Shown in pieces: positions 35,304 through 47,392 of a stretch of 64,000 bases of DNA. Numbering within the stretch: position 1 is the first letter of the stretch; each line of letters starts with the position of its first letter. A model generated the notes under the pieces. The model made no database searches. It was not told the origin of the DNA and saw only the letters and a list, made by a program, of their open reading frames with translations. Source of the stretch: Thuidium tamariscinum (Eukaryota; Streptophyta; Bryopsida; Hypnales; Thuidiaceae); NCBI GenBank assembly GCA_947034885.2, contig OX344754.2, positions 23,764,501 through 23,828,500 on the forward strand. Reading direction: 5' to 3'. A program made the translations under genes and the position numbers.

Positions 35304-36934
35304 ATGGACGAAGAGGATGTCGATGCGACTCCAGGAAATACTGGCCATCACGTGACGAAGCGATTCCGAAAGAACAAGTTTGCCGTTGCAGTATTTGATG
35401 AGAAGGCTCGCCAGTACGCCGTCATTAACATTTTCTTTTTCTCGCCTTTTAGTTCATTAATTGAATGAACGAATTTTCGTTTTTGTGAAGGACATTCCTG
35501 ATCGAAACCAATATCTAGGGTTTGCGGGAAAACATGATGTGGTGCCGAGAGATAATTTTATTTTACCTTGCCGTGTGGATTGTAGTTTTCGTGTGTAGCG
35601 AGGCTCTGGTAGTCAATTTTCGCATGAGAAGCGATTTCATTGTCGTTGTCATTGTTTGCAGGGACTATTTGACTGGATTCCGCAAAAGAAAGAATAAAAG
35701 GCGGAAAGTTGCAGCTCAGCAGAATGAAGTTAAGGAAAGGCAACGACGGCTCCAGGAGAGGAAGGAAGTGAGCTTCTGCTCTTGCCATCTTGTGTGATGG
35801 AGACGTGTTCTCTGCAATCAGAATCCTTTGTTTTTTTAGCACTGACTTCAGGTTTACCGGAAAACAGAGTATTCGTGTCCTCGCAAGTTTTCAATTGCGT
35901 TTCAAATTTTCCATCGACCGCGTCTTTTTCGATTTTGTTCTGCAAGGCTCTGTTCTTAAGCTAGAAGTGCAAATCCATTTAAAAATCGTTAGAAAACCTT
36001 TAAATAAGTACTGAACTAGAAATTGAAGTTCCGTTCTAGTTCGTTTTTCAGTGACACTGCTTAGAATTTATGAATCTGGGGTTCAGGGGACCTAAGATGT
36101 GACGAAATTCAGTAGTTTGGACAGATTGTGGCCTATCGCATATTGTGTCTTGGATTGATTGGATGCTTCATTGCAGATAAGAGAAGCAAAGAAAGCTGCT
36201 TTACTTGAACAGAAGGCGAAGCCAGCTGAAGATGTCGAAGAGGGGAATGAGACTGAAGCCGAAGAGTCCGAGGTCGCAGAAGACGATGCTGCAAAAATTG
36301 CTGGTGTGTGTCCACAATAACTGTTACGTTTGTCTGAATTGGAATATTAAGGTTATCACCATGTTGGTCTCCTTGTTTTATTCATTACCTAAGTCAAATT
36401 GGTCACGAGGGAATTGGATCTTCTCAAGCGTGTGTCTCCTTTTCTTAGTATGATTTCTTCTCGTTTTGGAATTTAGTGCTAACTGGTTTTTGATCTGTCA
36501 GTTTCAACTTGCTTCATTAGATGATTATTCTGATTGAGATTCAAGGAACGTTTCTATTTGTGCAAGTTACGGGTTTAGTCTTTCATCTTTTGATTTTTAT
36601 TCACGCAATCTCATAATTTTGGGTTGACCTGATGATTTCAGGGACCACAACCTATGATGATGGGGACACGACTGTAGTTGTGACAACTTGTAGCTTAGAT
36701 CCTGAAGATGATGAAGAGGACCTCCAGGAGTTACCAAAACAAATCCTGAAGCCCAAGACTGTATTAGGTAAGAGAGCTCCTGTGCCACTGGGTGCTACAC
36801 AACCGAAGAAAGCCAAGTCGGTGAACAAGCCCAAGAAAATCGTCTCTGAGAAAAGAATAAAGAAGCTCTCTAGGCGAGAGAAGTCTGTCCCAAAGAATCA
36901 GAGATCAAAGAAGGGTGGAAAGAGAAGAAAGTAA
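35304..36934 (+). CDS. Nol12/Rrp17-family ribosome-biogenesis protein
   Basis: Family members are nucleolar proteins. Yeast Rrp17 is reported to have 5'-3' exonuclease activity in 27S pre-rRNA processing, and human NOL12 acts in pre-rRNA maturation. Four exons: 35304-35413, 35662-35767, 36177-36303 and 36642-36934, with consistent phase, give 211 residues, close to the family length. The conserved block is FDEKARQDYLTGFRKRKNKR (about 31-50), followed by a basic Arg/Glu-rich helix (about 50-85). An acidic stretch and a TYDDGDTTVVVTT motif (about 116-128) come next, then a Lys/Arg-rich tail suited to nucleolar targeting. The stop codon overlaps a GTAAGT sequence (36931), so an extra 3' exon is conceivable but unnecessary. 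Telo-boxes upstream support a ribosome-biogenesis role. Confidence 0.85.
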
Positions 36935-39773
36935 GTTTTTTTCAAATTTCATTTATGATATTCTTGAAATACAAGCACTCCGAAACACCAGTGCTTGCGA
37001 GAATAGACACCGGGTGTGCTTATCACTGTATTGGACGGGAATTTCTGGCCTCTAGGTGTAGAAGTTTGCCCAAAAAACATCATTTTCTAGTTGAGCATGC
37101 CTGCTGGTGTACCATATGGACACCGTGGTTCTGTAATTTTGAAGAATTAGACCATGATAGTAGTGTGCATCACACTTCTCAGGAAATTCGGTGATGTTTG
37201 GCATTTCATTTTTGTTCTAAAGAAATGGCGCATTGTCAGGAGCCGTAAAAGGACAGATTGATGTCATAATACTCATAGGTGTCATCTTTGTAAAGTTAGA
37301 CAAGACTGAATTGAAGATCCAAGGGTCGGAACCCTTTGGCATTTAGGTCTTTTCTCGTGGGTTGAAAAGTCATCCATTTGCAATGCGGTACCCTCCAAAA
37401 ATGCGTGACTAGTTAGAAATGAGATACTTCGATGTTGTACGATCTGGTCCCTTTCAAGTGGATTTTGAATACACGGGAATGTGTATTTTTGGAACATTAC
37501 ACAAGAAAGTTTTGGATTGTTGAAGTTTGTTAAGGTGAAGGTTAAGGTGAATGGGCCTTTTTTTTTGGCACCATGGTGCTAGATTCCAAATAAATGTCTA
37601 CTTTTTTGCCAAGTGAAAGTAATCTTTTTTTGTTAGAATTTTTTCATTTCTATTCAAAATATGAATGAAATTGTCAAATTTGGATAAAAAAAGAAATTGA
37701 AATGTATTTTTTCGTCTAAAAGATGGATGTAGAAATATTATGCTTCACCAAAATTTATGTAATCACCTTCTGGGTACTTATTCCAAAACTATAAAATAAG
37801 GATTGGTAATAACCTAGATAATCTTTGTATCATGACTAAGGCCTTGTGGGGTAATACTTTTGTACATCTTGCAAGAGAACCATTGGGATTCTTTGGTACT
37901 CCTTATGTTCCAAGATCATCTCCCTATTGGCTTAAATTTTTGTTCCAAAAAGATCTTGGAGTAATATGGGAAGAAGGATCCAAAAATGAAGTCTTAGAAA
38001 TTATATAACACCAAAATCATCTTCCTATTGGCTTAAATTTTGGTTCCAAAAAGATCTTGGTGTGATGTGGGAAGAAGGATCTATAAATGAAGTCTTAAAA
38101 ATTGTATAGGACTTTACTTTAGATTGGTTAGAGTACTTTATTATTAATTGACAAGTTGTTTTAACACTTGTCCAAGTTGCTCTTATATCCTTCCAAATTA
38201 GGATTCAACATGGCTAAATTCATACTGTGAATCCTTCCAATCAAAATCCAATGTGGCTAGACATAGCAAAATTAATGGTTAAACTTCCACAACTTAGTTG
38301 ACTTTTGAGGTGCTACATATAATAGGTTCTTGCCAATTGACCAAGCCCCATCAACTTGCAAATAATCTAATTGACTAGGAACAACAAGAATATTGATGAG
38401 GTTTCTTTGATTTTGCCTCTCACAACATCATCGACAAACTTCATTCATTCACTTGTGATTCCATGTATAGGAGAGGGGCAAGGGTAGTTTAGATGGATAG
38501 TAAACAAATTTCAATGCACATTTATTCTATGTCTTCAAACTACTTGTGATGTCATGATAGCCTTAAGAAAGTAGATAAACTACTCTTCTAGTCAAAAAAC
38601 ATTACCACCAAACTACAATTGACATGATATAGTTTGACTTTGTTGTACATAGCATAGTCATTGCAATTAATTACTTATACAACTCCAATTGATTGTTACA
38701 TAAAATTTTGACAATTTCTATCAAGATGTAAAATATTCCATATCATTCCATTAGAGGTAGGGAAGCCTAATTGATAGCTAATATTATGTAGAAGTTTCTC
38801 CTCTCTAACCAACTATACATTGTCTATGATACACTAACAGGCATGCTCAACAGTAAGAAATGAGTTCCCACTCAAGCGATTGGACCACCGGAAATAGGTT
38901 CCCACTCTCATTTATGGTATTGGACAAATCTGGAAAAAAAATGTTGATACTCATATTCCTACTTATTCTATGATACATGCCGTAAAACAAAGTAGGCAAG
39001 TAGAACATGTCAAAGAAGACTCAAAACAAACTCCGATATTTCTTCAACAGTTTGTTTCGTTCAACATCATATCTTCTCACAAGAGACCTGTCTTATCACT
39101 CCTCTCTCGGTACACTTGTCTGGAACAATAGCATGTCAGCCATAGCAATCAGGTAACGATAGCCAGGATCAGAAATTAGACTGGTTGCTCAATAAGTCAG
39201 AGGGAACATACTGTCCATTAGGTTCAAACATCACTGTTAACTTATTACAGAAAACATTGAAAGTGTAACCATAGCAGTAAAGGACAGGAAGATGCTGAGA
39301 GAAATGCAAAAAATTAAAAGCTCAGTGGCAATATTTCAGATTCACCAGTGCTAGCATAGAAGTAATGAATAAAACATTAACCACATACCAAGTTCCTGTT
39401 ATATATCAAGAAGAAGATGAAATAAAAACTTCAAGCTATGTTACCATTTTAACTTCCCAAATATCTTTACAGAGAAACGAATTAGTAGATAGTCAATCTC
39501 ATGGCACATATTAAAATTTACAATGCCAGGAACCCTCACCTGCATTAAAAAGAACACTCAGGAATTGTTATAGGTGAATAGCTAACAGAAAAGGAAAAAA
39601 CACTCTTCACACATCTCTTCCTTTCTATTTTTCTGTTTGGACTCAGTTCTACACGAGCGGCGGAACCCCACCAACAGGAAATCTTGGTACAGCTGTTTAC
39701 AAAACTCACGATTTCTATTATCTAATCTCAACAATCATCTAGAAGAGAAAAGGCACAGAGGTTTTTCAAGTAG
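36935..39773. other. Intergenic DNA between Nol12-like and RNF10-like genes
   Basis: The genes converge here. The interval holds a tandem duplication at about 37905-38108 and otherwise unassigned AT-rich sequence. About 39.0-39.77 kb is probably the 3' untranslated region of the minus-strand RING gene. An open frame at 36955-37194 contains an isolated ARIDTG motif but is not supported as a gene. Confidence 0.5.
37905..38108. repeat. Tandem duplication of about 103 bp
   Basis: Two adjacent units share TCATCTNCCTATTGGCTTAA, TTCCAAAAAGATCTTGG and GGGAAGAAGGATC. They are moderately diverged, noncoding and of unknown origin. Confidence 0.85.
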
Positions 39774-42293
39774 TCAATAGCGCCTGCCTCCTGCTGTAGA
39801 AAGTAAGACCATCGAACCTTTTTTGTTCTTCCTACCACTTTTCGCTCCTGCACCACTGCCCTCTTCCGGATTTGATTTGGAAGGAGCCTGTGCTTGAATG
39901 ATATCTGCAAAAGACAAACTGGATGGTCCTTGACCACTTGATTCCGCCTTCGTGACATTGGAGCTTTGCCTAGAGGATGAGCCCCACGGAGAGGAAGGAA
40001 CTGACTCCACAGGGGTCAATTGCGGCGCATCGTGGGCAGAGGCATATCCCATTTTCGCAACATTCGAAAACAACGAACGGCTGTCACTTGGTGGACTTGC
40101 AGTCACGACCGTTGCTGTTTCCTCCAGCTCAAAATCATTGCTAACAGGGTCCTCCATCTGCAGCGATTGCATATATGCGACAAAGTCAGCAGGAGATGGA
40201 GCCCGAGGTTGTGAAGCCGCCATCGAAGCTGCCAGGCGCTCCTCCTTGGCCTTTTCAACCTTTTCCTGCTGAATGACTCGTCGACGTCTCTGCTGACGAG
40301 TGCGAATCTCCTCAGAAAAGGGTGTAAATGCGTCCGGGGGTAGCATCTCACTCAAGTCCACCTCACATAACCGAAAGTGGGCTGTCAATGGCAGGTGGCT
40401 GAGGTATCGGTATCGCTTCCTTGTCCCCTCCGTTTGTGTGACAGATTCCAATTCTACAATATCTGCCTCAATACTTGAAGGCAGCGACTCGTAATCCCCA
40501 TAATGTTGGAGCAAAGCTTTCATGTTGAGGGGATGCAGGATCAGAAACTGCCCGTCAGCAGACTGGTAAAATGTGTACGCATCTGACTCTTCCTGATCTC
40601 TTTTCACATCCTTTTGCATCTTATCAGCATCAACAACGACAGGATCCTTGGCCTCCATATCGAGATCCTCCCAATCTGATGGACTCCCCACATCGCTTTC
40701 CTTCTCTACAGCGACGTATTCATCTAGTTCCGGAGTAAACTTTTCTGTCTCAGGTTCTACTTCCTTCTCAGAAGCACGACTTTCTGAATGATCTCCAAAA
40801 GCATTTTCATAAACCCAACTCGCTTCCTCTTTTAACTTGGCCATAGCGGCTTCCGTTTGAGCAGCTACATCGGTTCCCTTGTTCCCACCCGGCTGCCGTT
40901 TGGACACTGCATTCTTGGCCAGATTGACATTCACTGGAACAGGCTCCAGCTCTCCGCCATCTATACTGCTCAGAGACTGAGCTAAGCTGCCTTCTGCCGA
41001 CTTATGGACCCCTGACTTTGGCTGCGCCACAATTCGCTGTCGCACTGGAGGACTGCTGGACAGAAAGTCCAACGTACGGTGCTCCGTCCATACTACCTTC
41101 CGCTGATGCAGCTGATCAATAGCCTCATACACATACGGGACGACATCCAGATCCTCACCCCCATGATTCTCGGCACGAGAAGCCCATGCAGTAAGATCCG
41201 CCACAGCAATGTCCGTGACACGCTCAGTTTCAGAAGTGAGGGTGAACTTTGAGTACAGATGGAACTGGCCTTCTTCACTGTACGCTAGTGCACCCAAGGA
41301 GCCTTTGCTCTTCTCGAAAGGAGTTATAGAGTTTTTGGCACGTGTAAGCAGGTTGAATTTTATGAAATCACCCGGACGATACTGCTGCACTGAGCTGATG
41401 ACCACGGTCCGCATCTCCTTCACAGATATCATGGCGAAGCAAAGAGGACACTTCTTCCACGGATCTCCGCGCTGCTCGCCCAGCATGAAGTAATGTAAGA
41501 TGCAGGGAAAGCAAAAGATGTGCCCGCATGAGGTTATTTGGGGACATAACGGAGGGGTGTCGAGACAAATGGGACACTGCACCGGCACTGGAGCTGTCAC
41601 ATTCACAGCAGCAACGTCTTCCCACTGTAGCATCTTGTCGGGATCGCTTGCATTGAGGACGTAGTCGCCCAAGTCAGACACCAGGAACCGAAAGTTCGCT
41701 TGCAAAAAGAGTTCCTTGTTGTAAGGCTGTGCCCGCCTTTGTCTTCGAGAAGGAGGTTGGTGGGAACGTGGAGGGGGCCGCACAATGGGATCATACTGGA
41801 AATTCAGAAGATGGTTGGCCCTCAAACTTTGGTTCTTCTTACCCCCAGGTGGGGCAGAACCCACGGCACCACCACCATCCTGCAAAGATTTTGCGGATCC
41901 ATTTCTGGCTGGAGAAGCAGTAGCCTTCCCTGCCTTTAGATTGACATTGGTCACACTCCTGTCATTATGATTGGTTTCATGACGGCCCTTCCGCCCTCCC
42001 GATCCCGAACTCGACCCAGGGTTATTGAAGACGTCTTGATCAATTGGGTCTCCCACATGGAAAAACGACGCTGAGGCTGAAGGAACTGGCACAAACTCTT
42101 TAGCAAAAGGGTTGAGCTTTGGGATTTGTCCCTGGGCTGCAACCTCAGATTCCTGGCCATCCTTACTACTCTCAAAGTGTCCACTCCCATCAAAGTGGAC
42201 ACTGCCTCCTGCAGCTCCATGTCTTGAAGATTTGTCTCTAAATTGTTGTCGAGGTGCAGACGACGGTGCTACAGTGTTAGACGAGCTGGACAT
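39774..42293 (-). CDS. RNF10-like RING-finger E3 ubiquitin ligase
   Basis: A single coding exon gives 839 residues. The RING domain at 240-285 reads CPIC, CGHIFC, PC and CPLC with the expected C3HC4 spacing. The DYVLNASDPDKMLQWEDV segment before it and the collinear region after it resemble the RNF10/Mag2 family. Human RNF10 monoubiquitylates 40S ribosomal proteins uS3 and uS5 on stalled subunits. The plant protein's substrate is inferred, not shown. A PAM2-like motif (KLNPFAKEFVP, 59-69) in the disordered N-terminus predicts binding to the MLLE domain of poly(A)-binding protein. Other features are an Arg-rich patch (about 183-189), an acidic middle (about 490-570) and a helical charged segment RTRQQRRRRVIQQEKVEKAK. 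The first ATG was taken because it starts the Ser-rich leader. Upstream untranslated exons are possible. Confidence 0.9.
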   Translation of the reverse strand: MSSSSNTVAPSSAPRQQFRDKSSRHGAAGGSVHFDGSGHFESSKDGQESEVAAQGQIPKLNPFAKEFVPVPSASASFFHVGDPIDQDVFNNPGSSSGSGGRKGRHETNHNDRSVTNVNLKAGKATASPARNGSAKSLQDGGGAVGSAPPGGKKNQSLRANHLLNFQYDPIVRPPPRSHQPPSRRQRRAQPYNKELFLQANFRFLVSDLGDYVLNASDPDKMLQWEDVAAVNVTAPVPVQCPICLDTPPLCPQITSCGHIFCFPCILHYFMLGEQRGDPWKKCPLCFAMISVKEMRTVVISSVQQYRPGDFIKFNLLTRAKNSITPFEKSKGSLGALAYSEEGQFHLYSKFTLTSETERVTDIAVADLTAWASRAENHGGEDLDVVPYVYEAIDQLHQRKVVWTEHRTLDFLSSSPPVRQRIVAQPKSGVHKSAEGSLAQSLSSIDGGELEPVPVNVNLAKNAVSKRQPGGNKGTDVAAQTEAAMAKLKEEASWVYENAFGDHSESRASEKEVEPETEKFTPELDEYVAVEKESDVGSPSDWEDLDMEAKDPVVVDADKMQKDVKRDQEESDAYTFYQSADGQFLILHPLNMKALLQHYGDYESLPSSIEADIVELESVTQTEGTRKRYRYLSHLPLTAHFRLCEVDLSEMLPPDAFTPFSEEIRTRQQRRRRVIQQEKVEKAKEERLAASMAASQPRAPSPADFVAYMQSLQMEDPVSNDFELEETATVVTASPPSDSRSLFSNVAKMGYASAHDAPQLTPVESVPSSPWGSSSRQSSNVTKAESSGQGPSSLSFADIIQAQAPSKSNPEEGSGAGAKSGRKNKKGSMVLLSTAGGRRY

Positions 42294-44471
42294 GAAAAGC
42301 TTGCAAAATACCTGAGCCCCTCGAGGTGCGCTCCTCCTCCACGACCCACGCTAACGTACAACGTGATGTTCTGCTCCTAGGTATGAACATCAAGAATCCT
42401 GAAACATCACAGCCCGAACTCTTCCCAATCACAAAGTGATCCCAAAGCTTACATGATTCCCAGAAAACCACTAATCAGGGCATGTCTCTCCAACTTTGAT
42501 TGTATTAAGAGGCAATTACCCCCAAATGTAGCGGGATGAGGATAGCGGAATTATAAATAAACAGAGAAACAAAGTCACAGTCCCCCTCGACAATTTGCTA
42601 AACCAGTGAACACTGCGATACGCTCAAACCTCTTTAAGTTTAAACCTACTCAACGCGCCCAAAGCCTTCCTCTATCCTTTTTCTGTCCTTTCTTTCACTT
42701 TTCGCTTTCCAATTGGTCAGAAGCAAAGGATGCTTTATGAAGATTCAAGAAGTCCATTGGATAAATGAGAAGTTATTTGGACCCAAGGTACTCTATCCAT
42801 CATTTAAAATATGGAATTCAGGGTGCAATGGGAATAGGGTTGAACTTACCACCTGGGATCCCAACTTTTTCAATGAGATAGTTTGAATGTGTGGCAAGTG
42901 TAGTCCAGTCAATGATAGTGTGGCAAGTGTGAGGAATAATCAGGATATAGTTTTAGAGAAAGTCGAAGTTTTAGAGAAAGTCGTAATAAAGAAGTTGTTT
43001 GTGTGATAGATGCTTGTGGCTGAGTCTCGTGGTCCCTATGTTCTTGCCATCAAGATGTAAGCCGATTGTTTTTTTATATCATAACTCAATACCCCTAGTT
43101 CTTGTCAATTTGCAGCACACAGAAGCCTTCGAAAAAGAAACAAGCATAACGTCACCAAATGCACTCAAACATGGATATAATCACCCTTCCTCATAACATA
43201 TGTGCAGAATCTCTTTTACAGCGAGCCCAGATAATTACAAAACTAACAGCACAACACATCACCTGAAACACACCAGCTCAATTTGTAATTACCCTAATCG
43301 TACAAACCCCCTCACCGAACGCCAAAAAACACACCTGTAAACTCTTTGAAATTGCAATTGATCCCATCCACCCACCCACCCACCCCTGAAAAACTAACGA
43401 TTCATGCTTTAGAAACCAGTAGTTGAAATGAAGTACAATTCAATGCGGCCAAATTGTACACCACCAGAATCGCCATGTGTAGGTCAAAAAGATAAAAAAG
43501 TCGGACAAACGAAAATCCTCAAATGACGACCCAAAATTGTCCTATTCGGCCCTTGAAGAATCTAAGGAAGAGTTTATAAACCTTGCGTATGGAGCAGCCA
43601 CACACGCGCCTCCAAAACACGCCGCTCGCCAATGCACACCTCACCGAAAACCCTAGAAATTCCGAAACCTCGATCAAAACCCGCAAGAAACCCTCACGTC
43701 AATGAACAATCCAACCACTGGTTCAATCCCTCCGACTCCAATCTCCAATCCTCCAAATCCCTGTCCACACAGCAAGAAACAATCTATCAAACCCCAATTA
43801 AGAAATCTCACTGTCGAAAACCAATCCCTAAACGAATGATGGCTCGAATGATGCGCAGAGATGAAGTAAAAGAGGCGTGAAAATCGAAGTGGCGGAAGAT
43901 TGCTTGCTGTTGAAGGCGGCGACTGTCGACTTACTTGCATGTGTGCTCCGTCCCAGAATGTGAGAAATGTTGTGAGGGGGTTTGTCCGAGGTTTGGAGAT
44001 TAGTCGCAACAGGTGCGAGACGAAGGTGCGAACGGATTGTTCCTTTTGTTCCCAAGGGCGTTCGATGGGAGTTGAACTCGAGTGTTCTAACTGTTCGGCA
44101 GAATTTTGGAAATGATTTAAGAAATAGAATATAAAAATTATCAGGATTTTTCAATGATTATTATAAAAATAATTATTTTATTTTAAGCACTTGTCAAAAT
44201 ACTTTGTCCTACAATAAAGAACTAGGAACTTGCCACGGTCTAATTTTTTTAATGTATAGAAACTTCAAAATTCAATAACTTTCATGCCGTAGGTTGGAAC
44301 ACCATGAATCAAAGCCCGTGCACCCCTCCTCGCCGAGGGCTTTCCGACGGTACCAAACACGCACCCGGGGGACTCATGGTCCGGGAGATCTCAACGTAAC
44401 AAACAAACAAACAAATAGCCTATCTTAATAGGAGGATATTTTTCAAGGAACTATTTCTAAAAATTTTAGCT
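42294..44471. other. Upstream region of the RNF10-like gene; no second gene recognised
   Basis: The first kilobase or so upstream probably contains leader or promoter of the minus-strand gene. Near 43,570 there is a TTTATAAA box, and near 43,650 AAACCCTAG (TAGGGTTT on the minus strand). Both suit a minus-strand start around 43.6 kb followed by a leader intron, but this is inference. Overlapping frames at 43.6-44.1 kb have low-complexity composition and no family resemblance. A GC-rich patch at 44,310-44,390 stands out in AT-rich DNA but is unassigned. Confidence 0.35.
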
Positions 44472-45103
44472 TAACTCCTAACTGCCCAAGGCCTTTTTTG
44501 AGCTTCTAGGAATTTGCTCCAAAGTGAACAAAAAGTCAACTTTATAATGAGCTTTATCAATTTAAAAAAAAATGTAACTGTACTAGACATGTTAGAGATC
44601 ACTTATGAAAAGAAAACATGACAATATCACTTATGGATTGAAAGATTATAATGTTTGATTATAAAGGTGTTAAAATTGTAAAAGTGATGTGAAGCCTTTC
44701 GATCCTCTTTTCACAAGTCAAGTCTACAAAGTTGATGACCAAAAAAATATGAGGTAAAAGGGCCTAACATGAATAATCCCAATCAATTTATAGCTTCTCA
44801 AAATCTACTCTACGGTTTTTTTAAGTGAATTTCTAATGTGATTTTTTCTCCAAGATTTATTATATTTGAAGCTCATTTCCAAGAGCCCCCAACACTAGAG
44901 AAAGTCAAGATTGTAGTGAGCACCCTTGCACAAAATCTTGAATAGAAAAATCATAGTCAATGATTTTTAAGATCAATTTTTTAATGCTAAAAGTAGACTT
45001 TTCAAAAACACAAACTACTAAAAATAGAAACTTGGTTAGGTTTTTTTTAACTCCAAAGTTTTGCAAATACCAGATTTGGGTGCCTTTGGCATTTAGGGGT
45101 TAA
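44472..45103. mobile_element. TTAA-bounded element, CCCCTAAATGCC family, copy 2
   Basis: TTAA plus CTCCTAACTGCCCAAGG at the left and TGCCTTTGGCATTTAGGGG plus TTAA at the right. The element is 632 bp and collinear with 11583-12237 (same orientation), including the GAGCTTCTAGGAATTTGCT block and the CTTGCACAAAATCTTG block. It is noncoding. The 32-kb separation shows an interspersed family. Confidence 0.78.
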
Positions 45104-45127
45104 TGTAAAAAATTTCTATGAAATTTC

Positions 45128-46048
45128 TTAACCCAAAAAAGAACCAAAATCCCTTAAGGGACACTTGAGATTTCAAGTAGACTTGTTTGACCTAAATTTT
45201 GAATATGATTAAATTTTTTCTTAAGATAGTAAATGCGATTATCTTTTTTGAAAATATAATTTTGATTTCAATTAGTGGTGTCTAGGAGCAAAAATTATGC
45301 CTTCTAAAGTCTTAAAAGTAGTCTATAGAATGGAACAAAAATATATATTCAATTCTTTTTTTAATTTAAATTTTTTTCCCTCAAAGATTATGTTTTGGTC
45401 TACATGTGAAGCTTTTGGTTCATTCAATTTAGATTAATAATGAGAAAGTCATGGACAATCTTGTATTTCAGACAATCTAATCCATTTCTTGAAAAAACAA
45501 CTTATATAATTTATTGTTGAATGCAATTTTTAAAATTAAATTTTTTTTTATAGCATTAAGTTTTTTGCAAGAACAATCTCATGGTAGGGATTATGGTGTT
45601 TCAATTTCATCTTAAAGCTATTAACAATTTAGTGTTGTTCAATCTAAGATCTATTTCTACTTAACAATTTTTTAATGAATGAAAATCAAGTGTTTGTATT
45701 TTTTTGAAATTCCTCAAAGTCTCTCAATTCAGATATTTAACATAAATTTTTTTTAGTTCATAGTCCATAGTGCTAAAAAATTTTACAAATGGCAATCAAA
45801 GTTGTCTGAAATTAAAGGCTTAAGTTCAAAAAATATTTATTTTCCACCTTTGAATGCTAATATCTTCCAATTGGTATGGTCAAACATTATGAAATTTTTA
45901 CCACATGATTTAAGACAAGTGAATTACAAGATCTTGAAGTTAGATTTTTTTAAAATCTTTTTTTTGGTTTCTTGGGTAGAATTAGTAAGTATGGCAGTTT
46001 TGAATGTTTTTTCAAGCTAAAAAAATGCCTTGGTCTTTTAGGGTTTAA
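45128..46048. mobile_element. Possible further TTAA-bounded element (decayed)
   Basis: TTAACCCAAAAAAGAACC at the left faces GGTCTTTTAGGGTTTAA at the right, an imperfect inverted repeat resembling the ends of the neighbouring TTAA elements. The interior is AT-rich and noncoding. The ends need a 1-nt gap to align, so the call is tentative. Confidence 0.35.
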
Positions 46049-46654
46049 GAGGTTCTCTAATATGAAGAATAAAGATGTCTTTTAGAATTACTTCATATTT
46101 TGTTTGAAATTTGAATGGATTATCAAATTTTACTTTTCTTGGAGGTTTTTTCCCTAGCTTTTTCATTATTTGGATGAAAAGCTTATAATATGATTGTTCA
46201 AACAACTAAAAAGCATGAAAGGAAAATTTCTTCATAGTTTTTTGAAATTTGGGTCAAAAAGTCTAAATATGACCTACTCAATTTTGCTAAAGAAAATTAT
46301 AGGAAGACTCTAATTTGAACAATTTATTTTGGGGGGCGTGCATAAGATTTGTAGTTTGAGTATCTTGAATTTTTTAGTGGATGGGATGTAATTTTACAAT
46401 GTTTCTTTAATTTCAAAATTAATTAGGACAAAATTTACCATGAAAGAGTATTGCAACCCCAACACAATGAAACAAGCAACCTACTCTAGAGTATAATTTA
46501 TAATAAAAAAGATCAATTTTCCAACTTTTAGTCTCCTACCTTTATACACCAAAAGTACAAAGTGATTGTGGTAGAGGGACCCATAAGCAATGCAATAAGC
46601 ACATCTAGACAAGGCAAAGCAAATATTTTCAAAGATGCACTGATAGAAATCATA

Positions 46655-46945
46655 GGGATTGCAAAAATTTTGGTAATTTTATCTCTTGAATTGAAATTAC
46701 TATGAATTTTGAAAGGCAAACTTGGGCTTGACTTATGACCAACATCTAGAGTCATCCAATTCACATCATTCAAGTACTACTTTCCCACTCATTGCTTCCT
46801 ACTTTCTTGCTCACACACATGTCATTAGCTTATTGGTCCAATCCTTAAAAAAGTACAAAACACACATTCCAACAATAAAATGGAAATCTGTTCCAACCTT
46901 GATTGATTGTTGATGGGGTGCCAGTTAGTAATGGGTCCCTCAACC
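46655..46945. repeat. Dispersed AT-rich repeat, copy 2
   Basis: This is the collinear relative of 31853-32150 (shared blocks ACTACTTTCCCA, ACACATGTCAT, TTATTGGTCC). Boundaries and class are unknown. Confidence 0.45.
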
Positions 46946-47392
46946 ATACAATAATTGCACAAGACAAGAGGCTCTTCATTCAACAAGCTCTTCATTCTCG
47001 TCGCTTCAGAATAGAGGTCAGAGTCCATTGCAATCACAATCAGTCTCATTGACAACCTTGAATACACTTAACATGAAGGAAACAAATCTTCCACCTCGAG
47101 CAAAACCTCAGATCAACATTGAACTCACAGCGAGAGTCACAAACTAAACTACAACGGAAATACCGACTACCACTGCTTCCTGCATGAAAACATATTTCAA
47201 AATGACTTGCATTCGCAAACTTTAGGCATCCTAAACTGTAGTCTGTCGGCCATTACTGATAGTGGCAATGTAAAGCAGTGTCACTATGTAATCAAATTCT
47301 GAAGAAGGAAAGCATGTCATGGCAGGTTCACATGGAGCTATCAATACCAAGGGAGGATTGTCTTTATTGCCCCATCACAAGGTAAAGCCTCA

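Noticed and set aside
36955..37194. Frame with ARIDTG resembling a retropepsin active site
   Set aside because: No flanking aspartic-protease core, gag, reverse transcriptase or integrase is visible. A single short motif is not enough to call a retroelement.
44310..44400. GC-rich patch that could be a tRNA, SINE or primer-binding region
   Set aside because: No cloverleaf, A-box/B-box spacing or flanking long terminal repeats could be recognised.
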